Source of the DNA: Babylonia areolata
Taxonomy: Eukaryota > Mollusca > Gastropoda > Neogastropoda > Buccinidae
Length of the DNA: 64,000 nt
Reading direction: 5' to 3'
Assembly: GCF_041734735.1 (NCBI RefSeq)
Contig: NC_134878.1
Span: 37,334,883 to 37,398,882 of the forward strand
Below are positions 50,152-64,000 of this stretch, piece by piece; position 1 is the stretch's first letter, and each line of letters starts with the position of its first letter. The position numbers were made by a program, and so were the translations under genes. The notes under the pieces were generated by a model, which saw only the letters and a list, made by a program, of their open reading frames with translations, was not told where the DNA came from and did no database searches.

Positions 50152-53100
50152 GTCTGTTTTGTCGCAGTGTGTGTGACATTCTACACTGACACAGTTGTTG
50201 GCTGTGGTCAGTTTTGTCGCAGTGTGTGTGACATTCTACACTGACACAGTTGTTGGCTCAGATCAGTTTTCTCGCAATGTGTGTGACAATCTACACTGAA
50301 ACATTTGTTGGCTCTAGTCTGTTTTGTCGCAGTGTGTGTGACATTCTACACTGACACAGTTGTAGGCTCTGGTCTGTTTTGTCGCAGTGTGTGTGACATT
50401 CTCCACTGACACAGTTGTTGGCTCTGGTTAGTTTTGTCGCAGTGTGTGTGACATTCTACACTGACACAGTTGTTGGCTCTGGTCTGTTTTGTCGCAGTGT
50501 GTGTGACATTCTACACTGATACATTTGTTGGCTCTGGTCTGTTTTGTCGCAGTGTGTGTGACATTCTACACTGACACAGTTGTTGGCTCGTGTCTGTTTT
50601 GTCGCAGTGTGTGTGACATTCTACACTGACACAGTTGTTGGTTCTGGTCTGTTTTGTCGCAGTGTGTGTGACATTCTACACTGACACAGTTGTTGGCTCT
50701 GGTCAGTTTTGTCGCAGTGTGTGTGACATTCTACACTGACACAGTTGTTGGCTCAGATCAGTTTTCTCGCAATGTGTGTGACAATCTACACTGAAACATT
50801 TGTTGGCTCTGGTCTATTTTGTCGCAGTGTGTGTGACATTCTACACTGACACAGTTGTAGGCTCTGGTCTGTTTTGTCGCAGTGTGTGTGACATTCTCCA
50901 CTGACACAGTTGTTGGCTCTGGTTAGTTTTGTCGCAGTGTGTGTGACATTCTACACTGACACAGTTGTTGGCTCTGGTCTGTTTTGTCGCAGTGTGTGTG
51001 ACATTCTACACTGATACATTTGTTGGCTCTGGTCTGTTTTGTCGCAGTGTGTGTGACATTCTACACTGACACAGTTGTTGGCTCGTGTCCGTTTTGTCGC
51101 AGTGTGTGTGACATTCTACACTGACACAGTTGTTGGTTCTGGTCTGTTTTGTCGCAGTGTGTGTGACATTCTACACTGACACAGTTGTTGGCTCTGGTCA
51201 GTTTTGTCGCAGTGTGTGTGACATTCTACACTGACACAGTTGTTGGCTCTGGTCTGTTTTGTCGCAGTGTGTGTGACATTCTACACTGACACAGTTGATG
51301 GCTCTTGTCAGTTTTGTCGCAGTGTGTGTGACATTCTACACTGACACAGTTGTTGGCTCTGGTCAGTTTTGTCGCAGTGTGTGTGACATTCTACAGTAAC
51401 ACAGTTGATGGCTCTGATCAGTTTTGTCGCAGTGTGTGTGACATTCTACATTGACACAGTTGTTGGCTCTGGTCTGTTTTATCGCAGTGTGTGTAACGTT
51501 CTACACTGACACAGTTGTTGGCTCTGGTCTGTTTTGTCGCAGTGTGTGTGACATTCTACACTGACACAGTTGTTGGCTCTGGTCTGTTTCGTCGGAGTGC
51601 GTGTGACATTCTACACTGACACAGTTGTTGGCTCTGGTCAGTTTTGTCGCAGTGTGTGTGACATTCTACAATGAGACAGTTGTTGGCTCTGGTCAGTTTT
51701 GTCGCAGTGTGTGTGACATTCTACACTGACACAGTTGTTGGCTCTGGTCAGTTTTGTCGCAGTGTGTGTGACATTCTACACTGACACTGATGTTGGCTCT
51801 GGTCTGTTTTATCGCAGTGTGTGTGTGACATTCTACACTGGCACAGTTGTTGGCTCTTGTCAGTTTTGTCGCAGAGTGTGTGACATTCTACACTGACACA
51901 GTTGTTGGCTCTGGTCTGTTTTGTGGCAGTGTGTGTGACATTCCAGACTGACACAGTTGTTGGCTCTGGTCTGTTTTGTCGCAGTGTGCGTGACATTCTA
52001 CACTGACACAGTTGTTGGCTCTGGTCAGTTTTGTCGCAGTGTGTGTGACATTCTACACTAACACAGTTGTTGGCTCTGGTCTGTTTTGTCGCAGTGTGTG
52101 TGACATTCTACACTGACACAGTTGTTGGCTCTGGTCAGTTTTGTCGCAGTGTGTGTGACATTCTACACTGACACATTTGATGGCTCTGGTCAGTTTTGTC
52201 ACAGTGTGTGTGACATTCTACACTGACACAGTTGTTGGCTCTGGTCTGTTTTGTCGCAGTGTGTGTGACATTCTACACTGACACAGTTGTTGGCTGTGGT
52301 CAGTTTTGTCGCAGTGTGTGTGACATTCTACACTGACACAGTTGTTGGCTCAGATCAGTTTTGTCGCAGTGTGTGTGACATTCTACACTGACACAGTTGT
52401 TGGCTCTGGTCAGTTTTGTCGCAGTGTGTTTGACATTCTACACTGACACTGTTGTTGGCTCAGGTCAGTTTTGTCGCAGTGTGTGTGACAATCCACACTG
52501 AAACAGTTGTTGGCTCTGGTCTGTTTTGTCGCAGTGTGTGTGACATTCTACACTGACACAGTTGTTGGCTCTGGTCAGTTTTGTCGCAGTGTGTGTGACA
52601 TTCTACACTGACACAGTTGATGGCTCTGGTCAGTTTTGTCGCAGTGTGTGTGACATACTACACTGACACAGTTGTTGGCTCTGGTCTGTTTTGTCGCAGT
52701 GTGTGTGACATTCTACACTGACACAGATGTTGGCTCTGGTCTGTTTTGTCGCAGTGTGTGTGACATTCTACACTGACACAGTTGTTGGATCTGGTCAGTT
52801 TTGTCGCAGTGTGTGTGACATTCTACACTGACACAGTTGTTGGCTCTGGTCAGTTTTGTCGCAGTGTGTGTGACATTCTCCACTGACACAGTTGTTGGCT
52901 CTGGTCAGTTTTGTCACAGTGTGTGTGACATTCTACACTGACACAATTGATGGCTCTGGTCAGTTTTGTCGCAGTGTGTGTGACATTCTACACTGACACA
53001 GTTGTTGGCTCTGGTCTGTTTTGTCGCAGTGTGTGTGACATTCTACACTGACACAGTTGTTGGCTCTGGTCTGTTTTGTCGCAGTGTGTGTGACATTCTA

Positions 53101-53459
53101 CACTGACACAGTTGTTGGCTGTGGTCAGTTTTGTCGCAGTGTGTGTGACATTCTACACTGACACAGTTGTTGGCTCAGATCAGTTTTGTCGCAGTGTGTG
53201 TGACATTCTACACTGACACAGTTGTTGGCTCTGGTCAGTTTTGTCGCAGTGTGTTTGACATTCTACACTGACACTGTTGTTGGCTCAGGTCAGTTTTGTC
53301 GCAGTGTGTGTGACAATCCACACTGAAACAGTTGTTGGCTCTGGTATGTTTTGTCGCAGTGTGTGTGACATTCTACACTGACACAGTTGTTGGCTGTGGT
53401 CAGTTTTGTCGCAGTGTGTGTGACATTCTACACTGACACAGTTGATGGCTCTGATCAGT

Positions 53460-55930
53460 TTTGTCCGCAGTGTGTGTGACATTCTACATTGACACAGTTG
53501 TTGGCTCTGATCTGTTTTATCGCAGTGTGTGTAACGTTCTACACTGACACAGTTGTTGGCTCTGGTCTGTTTTGTCGCAGTGTGTGTGACATTCTACACT
53601 GACACAGTTGTTGGCTCTGGTCTGTTTCGTCGGAGGTGCGTTGTGACATTTTACACTGACACAGTTGTTGGCTCTGGTCAGTTTTGTCGCAGTGTGTGTG
53701 ACATTCTACAATGACACAGTTGTTGGCTTCTGGTCAGTTTTGTCGCAGTATGTGTGACATTCTACACTGACACAGATGTTGGCTCTGGTCTGTTTTATCG
53801 CAGTGTGTGTGACATTCTACACTGACACAGTTGTTGGCTCTGGTCTGTTTTATCGCAGTGTGTGTGTAACGTTCTACACTGACACAGTTGTTGGCTCTGG
53901 TCTGTTTTGTCGCAGGTGTGTGTGACATTCTACACTGACACAGTTGTTGGCTCTGGTCTGTTTCGTCGGAGTGCGTGTGACATTTTACACTGACACAGTT
54001 GTTGGCTCTGGTCAGTTTTGTCGCAGGTGTGTGTGACATTCTACAATGACACAGTTGTTGGCTCTGGTCAGTTTGTCGCAGTGTGTGTGACATTCTACAC
54101 TGACACAGTTGTTGGCTCTGGTCAGTTTTGTCGCAGTGTTGTGTGACATCTACACTGACACAGATGTTGGCTCTGGTCTGTTTTATCGCAGTGTGTGTGT
54201 GACATTCTACACTGGCACAGTTGTTGGCTCTTGTCAGTTTTTGTCGCAGAGTGTGTGACATTCTACACTGACACAGTTGTTGGCTCTGGTCTGTTTTGTG
54301 GCAGTGTGTGTGACATTCCAGACTGACACAGTTGTTGGCTCTGGTCTGTTTTGTCGCAGTGTGCGTGACATTCTACACTGACACAGTTGTTGGCTCTGGT
54401 CAGTTTTTGTCGCAGTGTGGTGTGACATTCTACACTAACACAGTTGTTGGCTCTGGTCTGTTTTGTCGCAGAGTGTGTGACATTCTACACTGACACAGTT
54501 GTTGGCTGTGGTCCGTTTTGTCGCAGTGTGTGTGACATTCTACACTGACACAGTTGTTGGCTCAGATCAGTTTTGTCGCAGTGTGTGTGACATTCTACAC
54601 TGACACAGTTGTGGCTCTGGTCAGTTTTGTCGCAGTGTGTTTGACATTCTACACTGACACTGTTGTTGGCTCAGGTCAGTTTTGTCGCAGTGTGTGTGAC
54701 AATCCACACTGAAACAGTTGTTGGCTCTGGTCTGTTTTGTCGCAGTGTGTGTGACATTCTACACTGACACAGTTGTTGGCTCTGGTCCAGTTTTGTCGCA
54801 GTGTGTGTGACATTCTACACTGACACAGTTGATGGCTCTGGTCAGTTTTGTCGCAGTGTGTGTGACATACTACACTGACACAGTTGTTGGCTCTGGTCTG
54901 TTTTGTCGCAGTGTGTGTGACATTCTACACTGACACAGTTGTTGGCTCTCGTCTGTTTTGTCGCAGTGTGTGTGACATTCTACACTGACACAGTTGTTGG
55001 CTGTGGTCAGTTTTGTCGCATTGTGTGTGACATTCTACACTGACACAGTTGTTGGCTCAGATCAGTTTTGTCGCAGTGTGTGTGACATTCTACACTGACA
55101 CAGTTGTTGGCTCTGGTCAGTTTTGTCGCAGTGTGTTTGACATTCTACACTGACACTGTTGTTAGCTCAGGTCAGTTTTGTCGCAGTGTGTGTGACAATC
55201 CACACTGAAACAGTTGTTGGCTCTGGTCTGTTTTGTCACAGTGTGTGTGACATTCTACACTGACACAATTGATGGCTCTGGTCAGTTTTGTCGCAGTGTG
55301 TGTGACATTCTACACTGACACAGTTGTTGGCTCTGGTCTGTTTTGTCGCAGTGTGTGTGACATTCTACACTGACACAGTTGTTGGCTCTGGTCTGTTTTG
55401 TCGCAGTGTGTGTGACATTCTACACTGACACAGTTGTTGGCTGTGGTCAGTTTTGTCGCAGTGTGTGTGACATTCTACACTGACACAGTTGTTTGGCTCA
55501 GATCAGTTTTCTCGCAATGTGTGTGACAATCTACACTGAAACATTTGTTGGCTCTGGTCTGTTTTTGTCCACAGTGTGTGTGACATTCTACACTGACACA
55601 GTTGTAGGCTCTGGTCTGTTTTGTCACAGTGTGTGTGACATTTCTCACACTGACACAGTTGTTGGCTCTGGTTAGTTTTGTCGCAGTGTGTGTGACATTC
55701 TACACTGACACAGTTGTTGGCTCTGGTCAGTTTTGTCCGCAGTGTGTTTTGACATTCTACACTGACACTGTTGTTGGCTCAGGTCAGTTTTGTCGCAGTG
55801 TGTGTGACAATCCACACTGAAACAGTTGTTGGCTCTGGTATGTTTTGTCGCAGTGTGTGTGACATTCTACACTGACACAGTTGTTGGCTGTGGTCAGTTT
55901 TGTCGCAAGTGTGTGTGACATTCTACACGG
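53460..55930. other. Indel-rich, possibly low-quality consensus zone
   Basis: Many monomers here have single-base insertions or losses in otherwise standard words, for example TTGTCCGCAG, GGCTTCTGG, CGCAGGTGTG, CAGTTTTTGTCGC and GTTTGGCTC. The homologous stretch after copy 1 (about 41.7-43.3 kb) is clean. The pattern is typical of unpolished long-read consensus, although real decay cannot be excluded. Confidence 0.6.
55386..55390. other. Unoccupied copy of the retrotransposon target site
   Basis: CTCTG lies in the second GGCTCTGGTCTG monomer after CAATTGATGGCTCTGGTCAG and just before GGCTGTGGTCAG and the GGCTCAGATCAGTTTTCTCG variant. This is the monomer order found on the two sides of both elements, read through without an insert. 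It is a pre-insertion version of the locus. Confidence 0.8.
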
Positions 55931-55960
55931 ACACAGTTGATGGCTCTGATCAGTTTTGTC

Positions 55961-58900
55961 GCAGTGTGTGTGACATTCTACACTGACACAGTTGTTGGCT
56001 CTGGTCTGTTTTGTCGCAGTGTGTGTGACATTCTACACTGACACAGTTGTTGGCTCTGGTCTGTTTTGTCGCAGTGTGTGTGACATTCTACACTGACACA
56101 GTTGTTGGCTCTGGTCTGTTTTGTCGCAGTGTGTGTGACATTCTACACTGACACAGTTGTTGGCTCTGGTCTGTTTTGTCGCAGTGTGTGTGACATTCTA
56201 CACTGACACAGTTGTTGGCTCTGGTCAGTTTTGTCGCAGTGTGTGTGACATTCTACACTGACACAGTTGTTGGCTCTGGTCTGTTTTGTCGCAGTGTGTG
56301 TGACATTCTACACTGACACAGTTGTTGGCTCTGGTCAGTTTTGTCGCAGTGTGTGTGACATTCTACACTGACACAGTTGTTGGCTCTGGTCAGTTTTGTC
56401 GCAGTGTGTGTGACATTCTACACTGACACAGTTGTTGGCTCTGGTCTGTTTTGTCGCAGTGTGTGTGACATTCTACACTGACACAGTTGTTGGCTCTGGT
56501 CAGTTTTGTCGCAGTGTGTGTGACATTCTACACTGACACAGTTGTTGGCTCTGGTCAGTTTTGTCGCAGTGTGTGTGACATTCTACACTGACACAGTTGT
56601 TGGCTCTGGTCAGTTTTGTCGCAGTGTGTGTGACATTCTACACTGACACAGTTGTTGGCTCTGGTCAGTTTTGTCGCAGTGTGTGTGACATTCTACACTG
56701 ACACAGTTGTTGGCTCTGGTCAGTTTTGTCGCAGTGTGTGTGACATTCTACACTGACACAGTTGTTGGCTCTGGTCTGTTTTGTCGCAGTGTGTGTGACA
56801 TTCTACACTGACACAGTTGTTGGCTCTGGTCAGTTTTGTCGCAGTGTGTGTGACATTCTACACTGACACAGTTGTTGGCTCTGGTCAGTTTTGTCGCAGT
56901 GTGTGTGACATTCTACACTGACACAGTTGTTGGCTCTGGTCAGTTTTGTCGCAGTGTGTGTGACATTCTACACTGACACAGTTGTTGGCTCTGGTCAGTT
57001 TTGTCGCAGTGTGTGTGACATTCTACACTGACACAGTTGTTGGCTCTGGTCAGTTTTGTCGCAGTGTGTGTGACATTCTACACTGACACAGTTGTTGGCT
57101 CTGGTCTGTTTTGTCGCAGTGTGTGTGACATTCTACACTGACACAGTTGTTGGCTCTGGTCAGTTTTGTCGCAGTGTGTGTGACATTCTACACTGACACA
57201 GTTGTTGGCTCTGGTCTGTTTTGTCGCAGTGTGTGTGACATTCTACACTGACACAGTTGTTGGCTCTGGTCAGTTTTGTCGCAGTGTGTGTGACATTCTA
57301 CACTGACACAGTTGTTGGCTCTGGTCAGTTTTGTCGCAGTGTGTGTGACATTCTACACTGACACAGTTGTTGGCTCTGGTCAGTTTTGTCGCAGTGTGTG
57401 TGACATTCTACACTGACACAGTTGTTGGCTCTGGTCAGTTTTGTCGCAGTGTGTGTGACATTCTACACTGACACAGTTGTTGGCTCTGGTCAGTTTTGTC
57501 GCAGTGTGTGTGACATTCTACACTGACACAGTTGTTGGCTCTGGTCAGTTTTGTCGCAGTGTGTGTGACATTCTACACTGACACAGTTGTTGGCTCTGGT
57601 CAGTTTTGTCGCAGTGTGTGTGACATTCTACACTGACACAGTTGTTGGCTCTGGTCAGTTTTGTCGCAGTGTGTGTGACATTCTACACTGACACAGTTGT
57701 TGGCTCTGGTCAGTTTTGTCGCAGTGTGTGTGACATTCTACACTGACACAGTTGTTGGCTCTGGTCAGTTTTGTCGCAGTGTGTGTGACATTCTACACTG
57801 ACACAGTTGTTGGCTCTGGTCTGTTTTGTCGCAGTGTGTGTGACATTCTACACTGACACAGTTGTTGGCTCTGGTCAGTTTTGTCGCAGTGTGTGTGACA
57901 TTCTACACTGACACAGTTGTTGGCTCTGGTCAGTTTTGTCGCAGTGTGTGTGACATTCTACACTGACACAGTTGTTGGCTCTGGTCAGTTTTGTCGCAGT
58001 GTGTGTGACATTCTACACTGACACAGTTGTTGGCTCTGGTCTGTTTTGTCGCAGTGTGTGTGACATTCTACACTGACACAGTTGTTGGCTCTGGTCAGTT
58101 TTGTCGCAGTGTGTGTGACATTCTACACTGACACAGTTGTTGGCTCTGGTCAGTTTTGTCGCAGTGTGTGTGACATTCTACACTGACACAGTTGTTGGCT
58201 CTGGTCAGTTTTGTCGCAGTGTGTGTGACATTCTACACTGACACAGTTGTTGGCTCTGGTCTGTTTTGTCGCAGTGTGTGTGACATTCTACACTGACACA
58301 GTTGTTGGCTCTGGTCAGTTTTGTCGCAGTGTGTGTGACATTCTACACTGACACAGTTGTTGGCTCTGGTCAGTTTTGTCGCAGTGTGTGTGACATTCTA
58401 CACTGACACAGTTGTTGGCTCTGGTCAGTTTTGTCGCAGTGTGTGTGACATTCTACACTGACACAGTTGTTGGCTCTGGTCAGTTTTGTCGCAGTGTGTG
58501 TGACATTCTACACTGACACAGTTGTTGGCTCTGGTCAGTTTTGTCGCAGTGTGTGTGACATTCTACACTGACACAGTTGTTGGCTCTGGTCTGTTTTGTC
58601 GCAGTGTGTGTGACATTCTACACTGACACAGTTGTTGGCTCTGGTCAGTTTTGTCGCAGTGTGTGTGACATTCTACACTGACACAGTTGTTGGCTCTGGT
58701 CTGTTTTGTCGCAGTGTGTGTGACATTCTACACTGACACAGTTGTTGGCTCTGGTCAGTTTTGTCGCAGTGTGTGTGACATTCTACACTGACACAGTTGT
58801 TGGCTCTGGTCTGTTTTGTCGCAGTGTGTGTGACATTCTACACTGACACAGTTGTTGGCTCTGGTCAGTTTTGTCGCAGTGTGTGTGACATTCTACACTG

Positions 58901-61900
58901 ACACAGTTGTTGGCTCTGGTCAGTTTTGTCGCAGTGTGTGTGACATTCTACACTGACACAGTTGTTGGCTCTGGTCAGTTTTGTCGCAGTGTGTGTGACA
59001 TTCTACACTGACACAGTTGTTGGCTCTGGTCAGTTTTGTCGCAGTGTGTGTGACATTCTACACTGACACAGTTGTTGGCTCTGGTCAGTTTTGTCGCAGT
59101 GTGTGTGACATTCTACACTGACACAGTTGTTGGCTCTGGTCTGTTTTGTCGCAGTGTGTGTGACATTCTACACTGACACAGTTGTTGGCTCTGGTCAGTT
59201 TTGTCGCAGTGTGTGTGACATTCTACACTGACACAGTTGTTGGCTCTGGTCTGTTTTGTCGCAGTGTGTGTGACATTCTACACTGACACAGTTGTTGGCT
59301 CTGGTCAGTTTTGTCGCAGTGTGTGTGACATTCTACACTGACACAGTTGTTGGCTCTGGTCAGTTTTGTCGCAGTGTGTGTGACATTCTACACTGACACA
59401 GTTGTTGGCTCTGGTCAGTTTTGTCGCAGTGTGTGTGACATTCTACACTGACACAGTTGTTGGCTCTGGTCAGTTTTGTCGCAGTGTGTGTGACATTCTA
59501 CACTGACACAGTTGTTGGCTCTGGTCAGTTTTGTCGCAGTGTGTGTGACATTCTACACTGACACAGTTGTTGGCTCTGGTCAGTTTTGTCGCAGTGTGTG
59601 TGACATTCTACACTGACACAGTTGTTGGCTCTGGTCAGTTTTGTCGCAGTGTGTGTGACATTCTACACTGACACAGTTGTTGGCTCTGGTCAGTTTTGTC
59701 GCAGTGTGTGTGACATTCTACACTGACACAGTTGTTGGCTCTGGTCAGTTTTGTCGCAGTGTGTGTGACATTCTACACTGACACAGTTGTTGGCTCTGGT
59801 CAGTTTTGTCGCAGTGTGTGTGACATTCTACACTGACACAGTTGTTGGCTCTGGTCTGTTTTGTCGCAGTGTGTGTGACATTCTACACTGACACAGTTGT
59901 TGGCTCTGGTCAGTTTTGTCGCAGTGTGTGTGACATTCTACACTGACACAGTTGTTGGCTCTGGTCTGTTTTGTCGCAGTGTGTGTGACATTCTACACTG
60001 ACACAGTTGTTGGCTCTGGTCAGTTTTGTCGCAGTGTGTGTGACATTCTACACTGACACAGTTGTTGGCTCTGGTCAGTTTTGTCGCAGTGTGTGTGACA
60101 TTCTACACTGACACAGTTGTTGGCTCTGGTCAGTTTTGTCGCAGTGTGTGTGACATTCTACACTGACACAGTTGTTGGCTCTGGTCAGTTTTGTCGCAGT
60201 GTGTGTGACATTCTACACTGACACAGTTGTTGGCTCTGGTCAGTTTTGTCGCAGTGTGTGTGACATTCTACACTGACACAGTTGTTGGCTCTGGTCTGTT
60301 TTGTCGCAGTGTGTGTGACATTCTACACTGACACAGTTGTTGGCTCTGGTCAGTTTTGTCGCAGTGTGTGTGACATTCTACACTGACACAGTTGTTGGCT
60401 CTGGTCTGTTTTGTCGCAGTGTGTGTGACATTCTACACTGACACAGTTGTTGGCTCTGGTCAGTTTTGTCGCAGTGTGTGTGACATTCTACACTGACACA
60501 GTTGTTGGCTCTGGTCAGTTTTGTCGCAGTGTGTGTGACATTCTACACTGACACAGTTGTTGGCTCTGGTCAGTTTTGTCGCAGTGTGTGTGACATTCTA
60601 CACTGACACAGTTGTTGGCTCTGGTCTGTTTTGTCGCAGTGTGTGTGACATTCTACACTGACACAGTTGTTGGCTCTGGTCAGTTTTGTCGCAGTGTGTG
60701 TGACATTCTACACTGACACAGTTGTTGGCTCTGGTCAGTTTTGTCGCAGTGTGTGTGACATTCTACACTGACACAGTTGTTGGCTCTGGTCAGTTTTGTC
60801 GCAGTGTGTGTGACATTCTACACTGACACAGTTGTTGGCTCTGGTCAGTTTTGTCGCAGTGTGTGTGACATTCTACACTGACACAGTTGTTGGCTCTGGT
60901 CAGTTTTGTCGCAGTGTGTGTGACATTCTACACTGACACAGTTGTTGGCTCTGGTCAGTTTTGTCGCAGTGTGTGTGACATTCTACACTGACACAGTTGT
61001 TGGCTCTGGTCAGTTTTGTCGCAGTGTGTGTGACATTCTACACTGACACAGTTGTTGGCTCTGGTCTGTTTTGTCGCAGTGTGTGTGACATTCTACACTG
61101 ACACAGTTGTTGGCTCTGGTCAGTTTTGTCGCAGTGTGTGTGACATTCTACACTGACACAGTTGTTGGCTCTGGTCAGTTTTGTCGCAGTGTGTGTGACA
61201 TTCTACACTGACACAGTTGTTGGCTCTGGTCTGTTTTGTCGCAGTGTGTGTGACATTCTACACTGACACAGTTGTTGGCTCTGGTCAGTTTTGTCGCAGT
61301 GTGTGTGACATTCTACACTGACACAGTTGTTGGCTCTGGTCAGTTTTGTCGCAGTGTGTGTGACATTCTACACTGACACAGTTGTTGGCTCTGGTCAGTT
61401 TTGTCGCAGTGTGTGTGACATTCTACACTGACACAGTTGTTGGCTCTGGTCAGTTTTGTCGCAGTGTGTGTGACATTCTACACTGACACAGTTGTTGGCT
61501 CTGGTCAGTTTTGTCGCAGTGTGTGTGACATTCTACACTGACACAGTTGTTGGCTCTGGTCAGTTTTGTCGCAGTGTGTGTGACATTCTACACTGACACA
61601 GTTGTTGGCTCTGGTCTGTTTTGTCGCAGTGTGTGTGACATTCTACACTGACACAGTTGTTGGCTCTGGTCAGTTTTGTCGCAGTGTGTGTGACATTCTA
61701 CACTGACACAGTTGTTGGCTCTGGTCAGTTTTGTCGCAGTGTGTGTGACATTCTACACTGACACAGTTGTTGGCTCTGGTCAGTTTTGTCGCAGTGTGTG
61801 TGACATTCTACACTGACACAGTTGTTGGCTCTGGTCAGTTTTGTCGCAGTGTGTGTGACATTCTACACTGACACAGTTGTTGGCTCTGGTCAGTTTTGTC

Positions 61901-64000
61901 GCAGTGTGTGTGACATTCTACACTGACACAGTTGTTGGCTCTGGTCAGTTTTGTCGCAGTGTGTGTGACATTCTACACTGACACAGTTGTTGGCTCTGGT
62001 CAGTTTTGTCGCAGTGTGTGTGACATTCTACACTGACACAGTTGTTGGCTCTGGTCAGTTTTGTCGCAGTGTGTGTGACATTCTACACTGACACAGTTGT
62101 TGGCTCTGGTCAGTTTTGTCGCAGTGTGTGTGACATTCTACACTGACACAGTTGTTGGCTCTGGTCAGTTTTGTCGCAGTGTGTGTGACATTCTACACTG
62201 ACACAGTTGTTGGCTCTGGTCAGTTTTGTCGCAGTGTGTGTGACATTCTACACTGACACAGTTGTTGGCTCTGGTCAGTTTTGTCGCAGTGTGTGTGACA
62301 TTCTACACTGACACAGTTGTTGGCTCTGGTCAGTTTTGTCGCAGTGTGTGTGACATTCTACACTGACACAGTTGTTGGCTCTGGTCAGTTTTGTCGCAGT
62401 GTGTGTGACATTCTACACTGACACAGTTGTTGGCTCTGGTCAGTTTTGTCGCAGTGTGTGTGACATTCTACACTGACACAGTTGTTGGCTCTGGTCAGTT
62501 TTGTCGCAGTGTGTGTGACATTCTACACTGACACAGTTGTTGGCTCTGGTCAGTTTTGTCGCAGTGTGTGTGACATTCTACACTGACACAGTTGTTGGCT
62601 CTGGTCTGTTTTGTCGCAGTGTGTGTGACATTCTACACTGACACAGTTGTTGGCTCTGGTCAGTTTTGTCGCAGTGTGTGTGACATTCTACACTGACACA
62701 GTTGTTGGCTCTGGTCAGTTTTGTCGCAGTGTGTGTGACATTCTACACTGACACAGTTGTTGGCTCTGGTCTGTTTTGTCGCAGTGTGTGTGACATTCTA
62801 CACTGACACAGTTGTTGGCTCTGGTCAGTTTTGTCGCAGTGTGTGTGACATTCTACACTGACACAGTTGTTGGCTCTGGTCAGTTTTGTCGCAGTGTGTG
62901 TGACATTCTACACTGACACAGTTGTTGGCTCTGGTCAGTTTTGTCGCAGTGTGTGTGACATTCTACACTGACACAGTTGTTGGCTCTGGTCAGTTTTGTC
63001 GCAGTGTGTGTGACATTCTACACTGACACAGTTGTTGGCTCTGGTCAGTTTTGTCGCAGTGTGTGTGACATTCTACACTGACACAGTTGTTGGCTCTGGT
63101 CAGTTTTGTCGCAGTGTGTGTGACATTCTACACTGACACAGTTGTTGGCTCTGGTCAGTTTTGTCGCAGTGTGTGTGACATTCTACACTGACACAGTTGT
63201 TGGCTCTGGTCAGTTTTGTCGCAGTGTGTGTGACATTCTACACTGACACAGTTGTTGGCTCTGGTCTGTTTTGTCGCAGTGTGTGTGACATTCTACACTG
63301 ACACAGTTGTTGGCTCTGGTCAGTTTTGTCGCAGTGTGTGTGACATTCTACACTGACACAGTTGTTGGCTCTGGTCAGTTTTGTCGCAGTGTGTGTGACA
63401 TTCTACACTGACACAGTTGTTGGCTCTGGTCAGTTTTGTCGCAGTGTGTGTGACATTCTACACTGACACAGTTGTTGGCTCTGGTCAGTTTTGTCGCAGT
63501 GTGTGTGACATTCTACACTGACACAGTTGTTGGCTCTGGTCAGTTTTGTCGCAGTGTGTGTGACATTCTACACTGACACAGTTGTTGGCTCTGGTCAGTT
63601 TTGTCGCAGTGTGTGTGACATTCTACACTGACACAGTTGTTGGCTCTGGTCAGTTTTGTCGCAGTGTGTGTGACATTCTACACTGACACAGTTGTTGGCT
63701 CTGGTCAGTTTTGTCGCAGTGTGTGTGACATTCTACACTGACACAGTTGTTGGCTCTGGTCAGTTTTGTCGCAGTGTGTGTGACATTCTACACTGACACA
63801 GTTGTTGGCTCTGGTCTGTTTTGTCGCAGTGTGTGTGACATTCTACACTGACACAGTTGTTGGCTCTGGTCAGTTTTGTCGCAGTGTGTGTGACATTCTA
63901 CACTGACACAGTTGTTGGCTCTGGTCAGTTTTGTCGCAGTGTGTGTGACATTCTACACTGACACAGTTGTTGGCTCTGGTCAGTTTTGTCGCAGTGTGTG
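55961..64000. repeat. Homogeneous 55-bp satellite arm (right), about 146 copies
   Basis: After a last variant (GATGGCTCTGATCAG at about 55940) the array returns to uniform 55-bp monomers that differ only at the A/T position, as in the left arm. Here the CAG type is clearly the majority, more so than in the left arm. It runs to the window end, so its length is unknown. No gene or other element is present. Confidence 0.95.

Larger units (their letters stand above)
31721..55390. repeat. Tandem duplication carrying the retrotransposon (about 12.2-kb offset)
   Basis: Unit 1 is element copy 1 plus array (31721-43934, 12214 bp). Unit 2 is element copy 2 plus array (43935-55390, 11456 bp). The flank left of copy 1, back to about 31165, also matches the flank left of copy 2. 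Differences between units are a nine-monomer length change, a further shortening near 55.1-55.2 kb, homopolymer lengths and few substitutions. A false duplication of haplotypes in the assembly is an alternative. Confidence 0.8.
50147..55960. repeat. Diverged 55-bp array right of copy 2
   Basis: Matches the array after copy 1 at offset 12216 until about 52.98 kb. It then matches at a shorter offset (about 11721-11731) after loss of nine monomers, and ends with a further copy of the insertion-site context that holds no element. From about 53460 to 55930 it carries many single-base indels. No gene was seen; minus-strand frames of up to 175 codons here are readings of the satellite across indels. 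Confidence 0.9.

Overview
This window looks like tandem-repeat heterochromatin from an animal genome, with no recognisable host gene. The evidence is two unrelated satellite families, a 100-N assembly gap, and two long-LTR Ty3/gypsy-type retrotransposon fossils. The retrotransposon parts resemble the Gmr1-like group: a SCAN-like gag region, and an integrase zinc finger placed before RNase H. That group was first described from fish and other deuterostomes. I therefore lean weakly towards an aquatic deuterostome or another invertebrate, but the species cannot be read from the sequence.

Layout, left to right. 1-4784: about 14 copies of a 342-bp satellite, almost identical except for a noisy stretch near the gap. 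4785-4884: gap of 100 N. 4885-17260: about 225 copies of a 55-bp satellite that vary almost only at one A/T position. 17261-31720: the same 55-bp family, but diverged and organised into nested higher-order repeats. 31721-37930: LTR element copy 1 (minus strand, 5-bp target duplication CTCTG). 37931-43934: diverged 55-bp array. 43935-50146: LTR element copy 2, same orientation, same target duplication and same flanks. 50147-55960: diverged 55-bp array containing an unoccupied version of the insertion site and an indel-rich zone. 55961-64000: a second homogeneous 55-bp arm that runs off the window.

The main story is evolutionary. One retrotransposon inserted once into one unit of a higher-order satellite repeat. 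The element and about 6 kb of array were then duplicated in tandem (offset about 12.21 kb). Three observations support this: both copies sit at the same base of the same monomer with matching flanks; a third repeat of the flanks at 55.26-55.70 kb lacks the element; and one LTR difference distinguishes left from right LTR in both copies. The elements are incomplete in pol, so the second copy is best explained by satellite-type unequal exchange and not by a new transposition.

I found no RNA gene, CRISPR array, intact host coding gene or bacterial-type operon. Short open frames in the satellites and LTRs are by-products of repeats without stops and are not annotated as genes.
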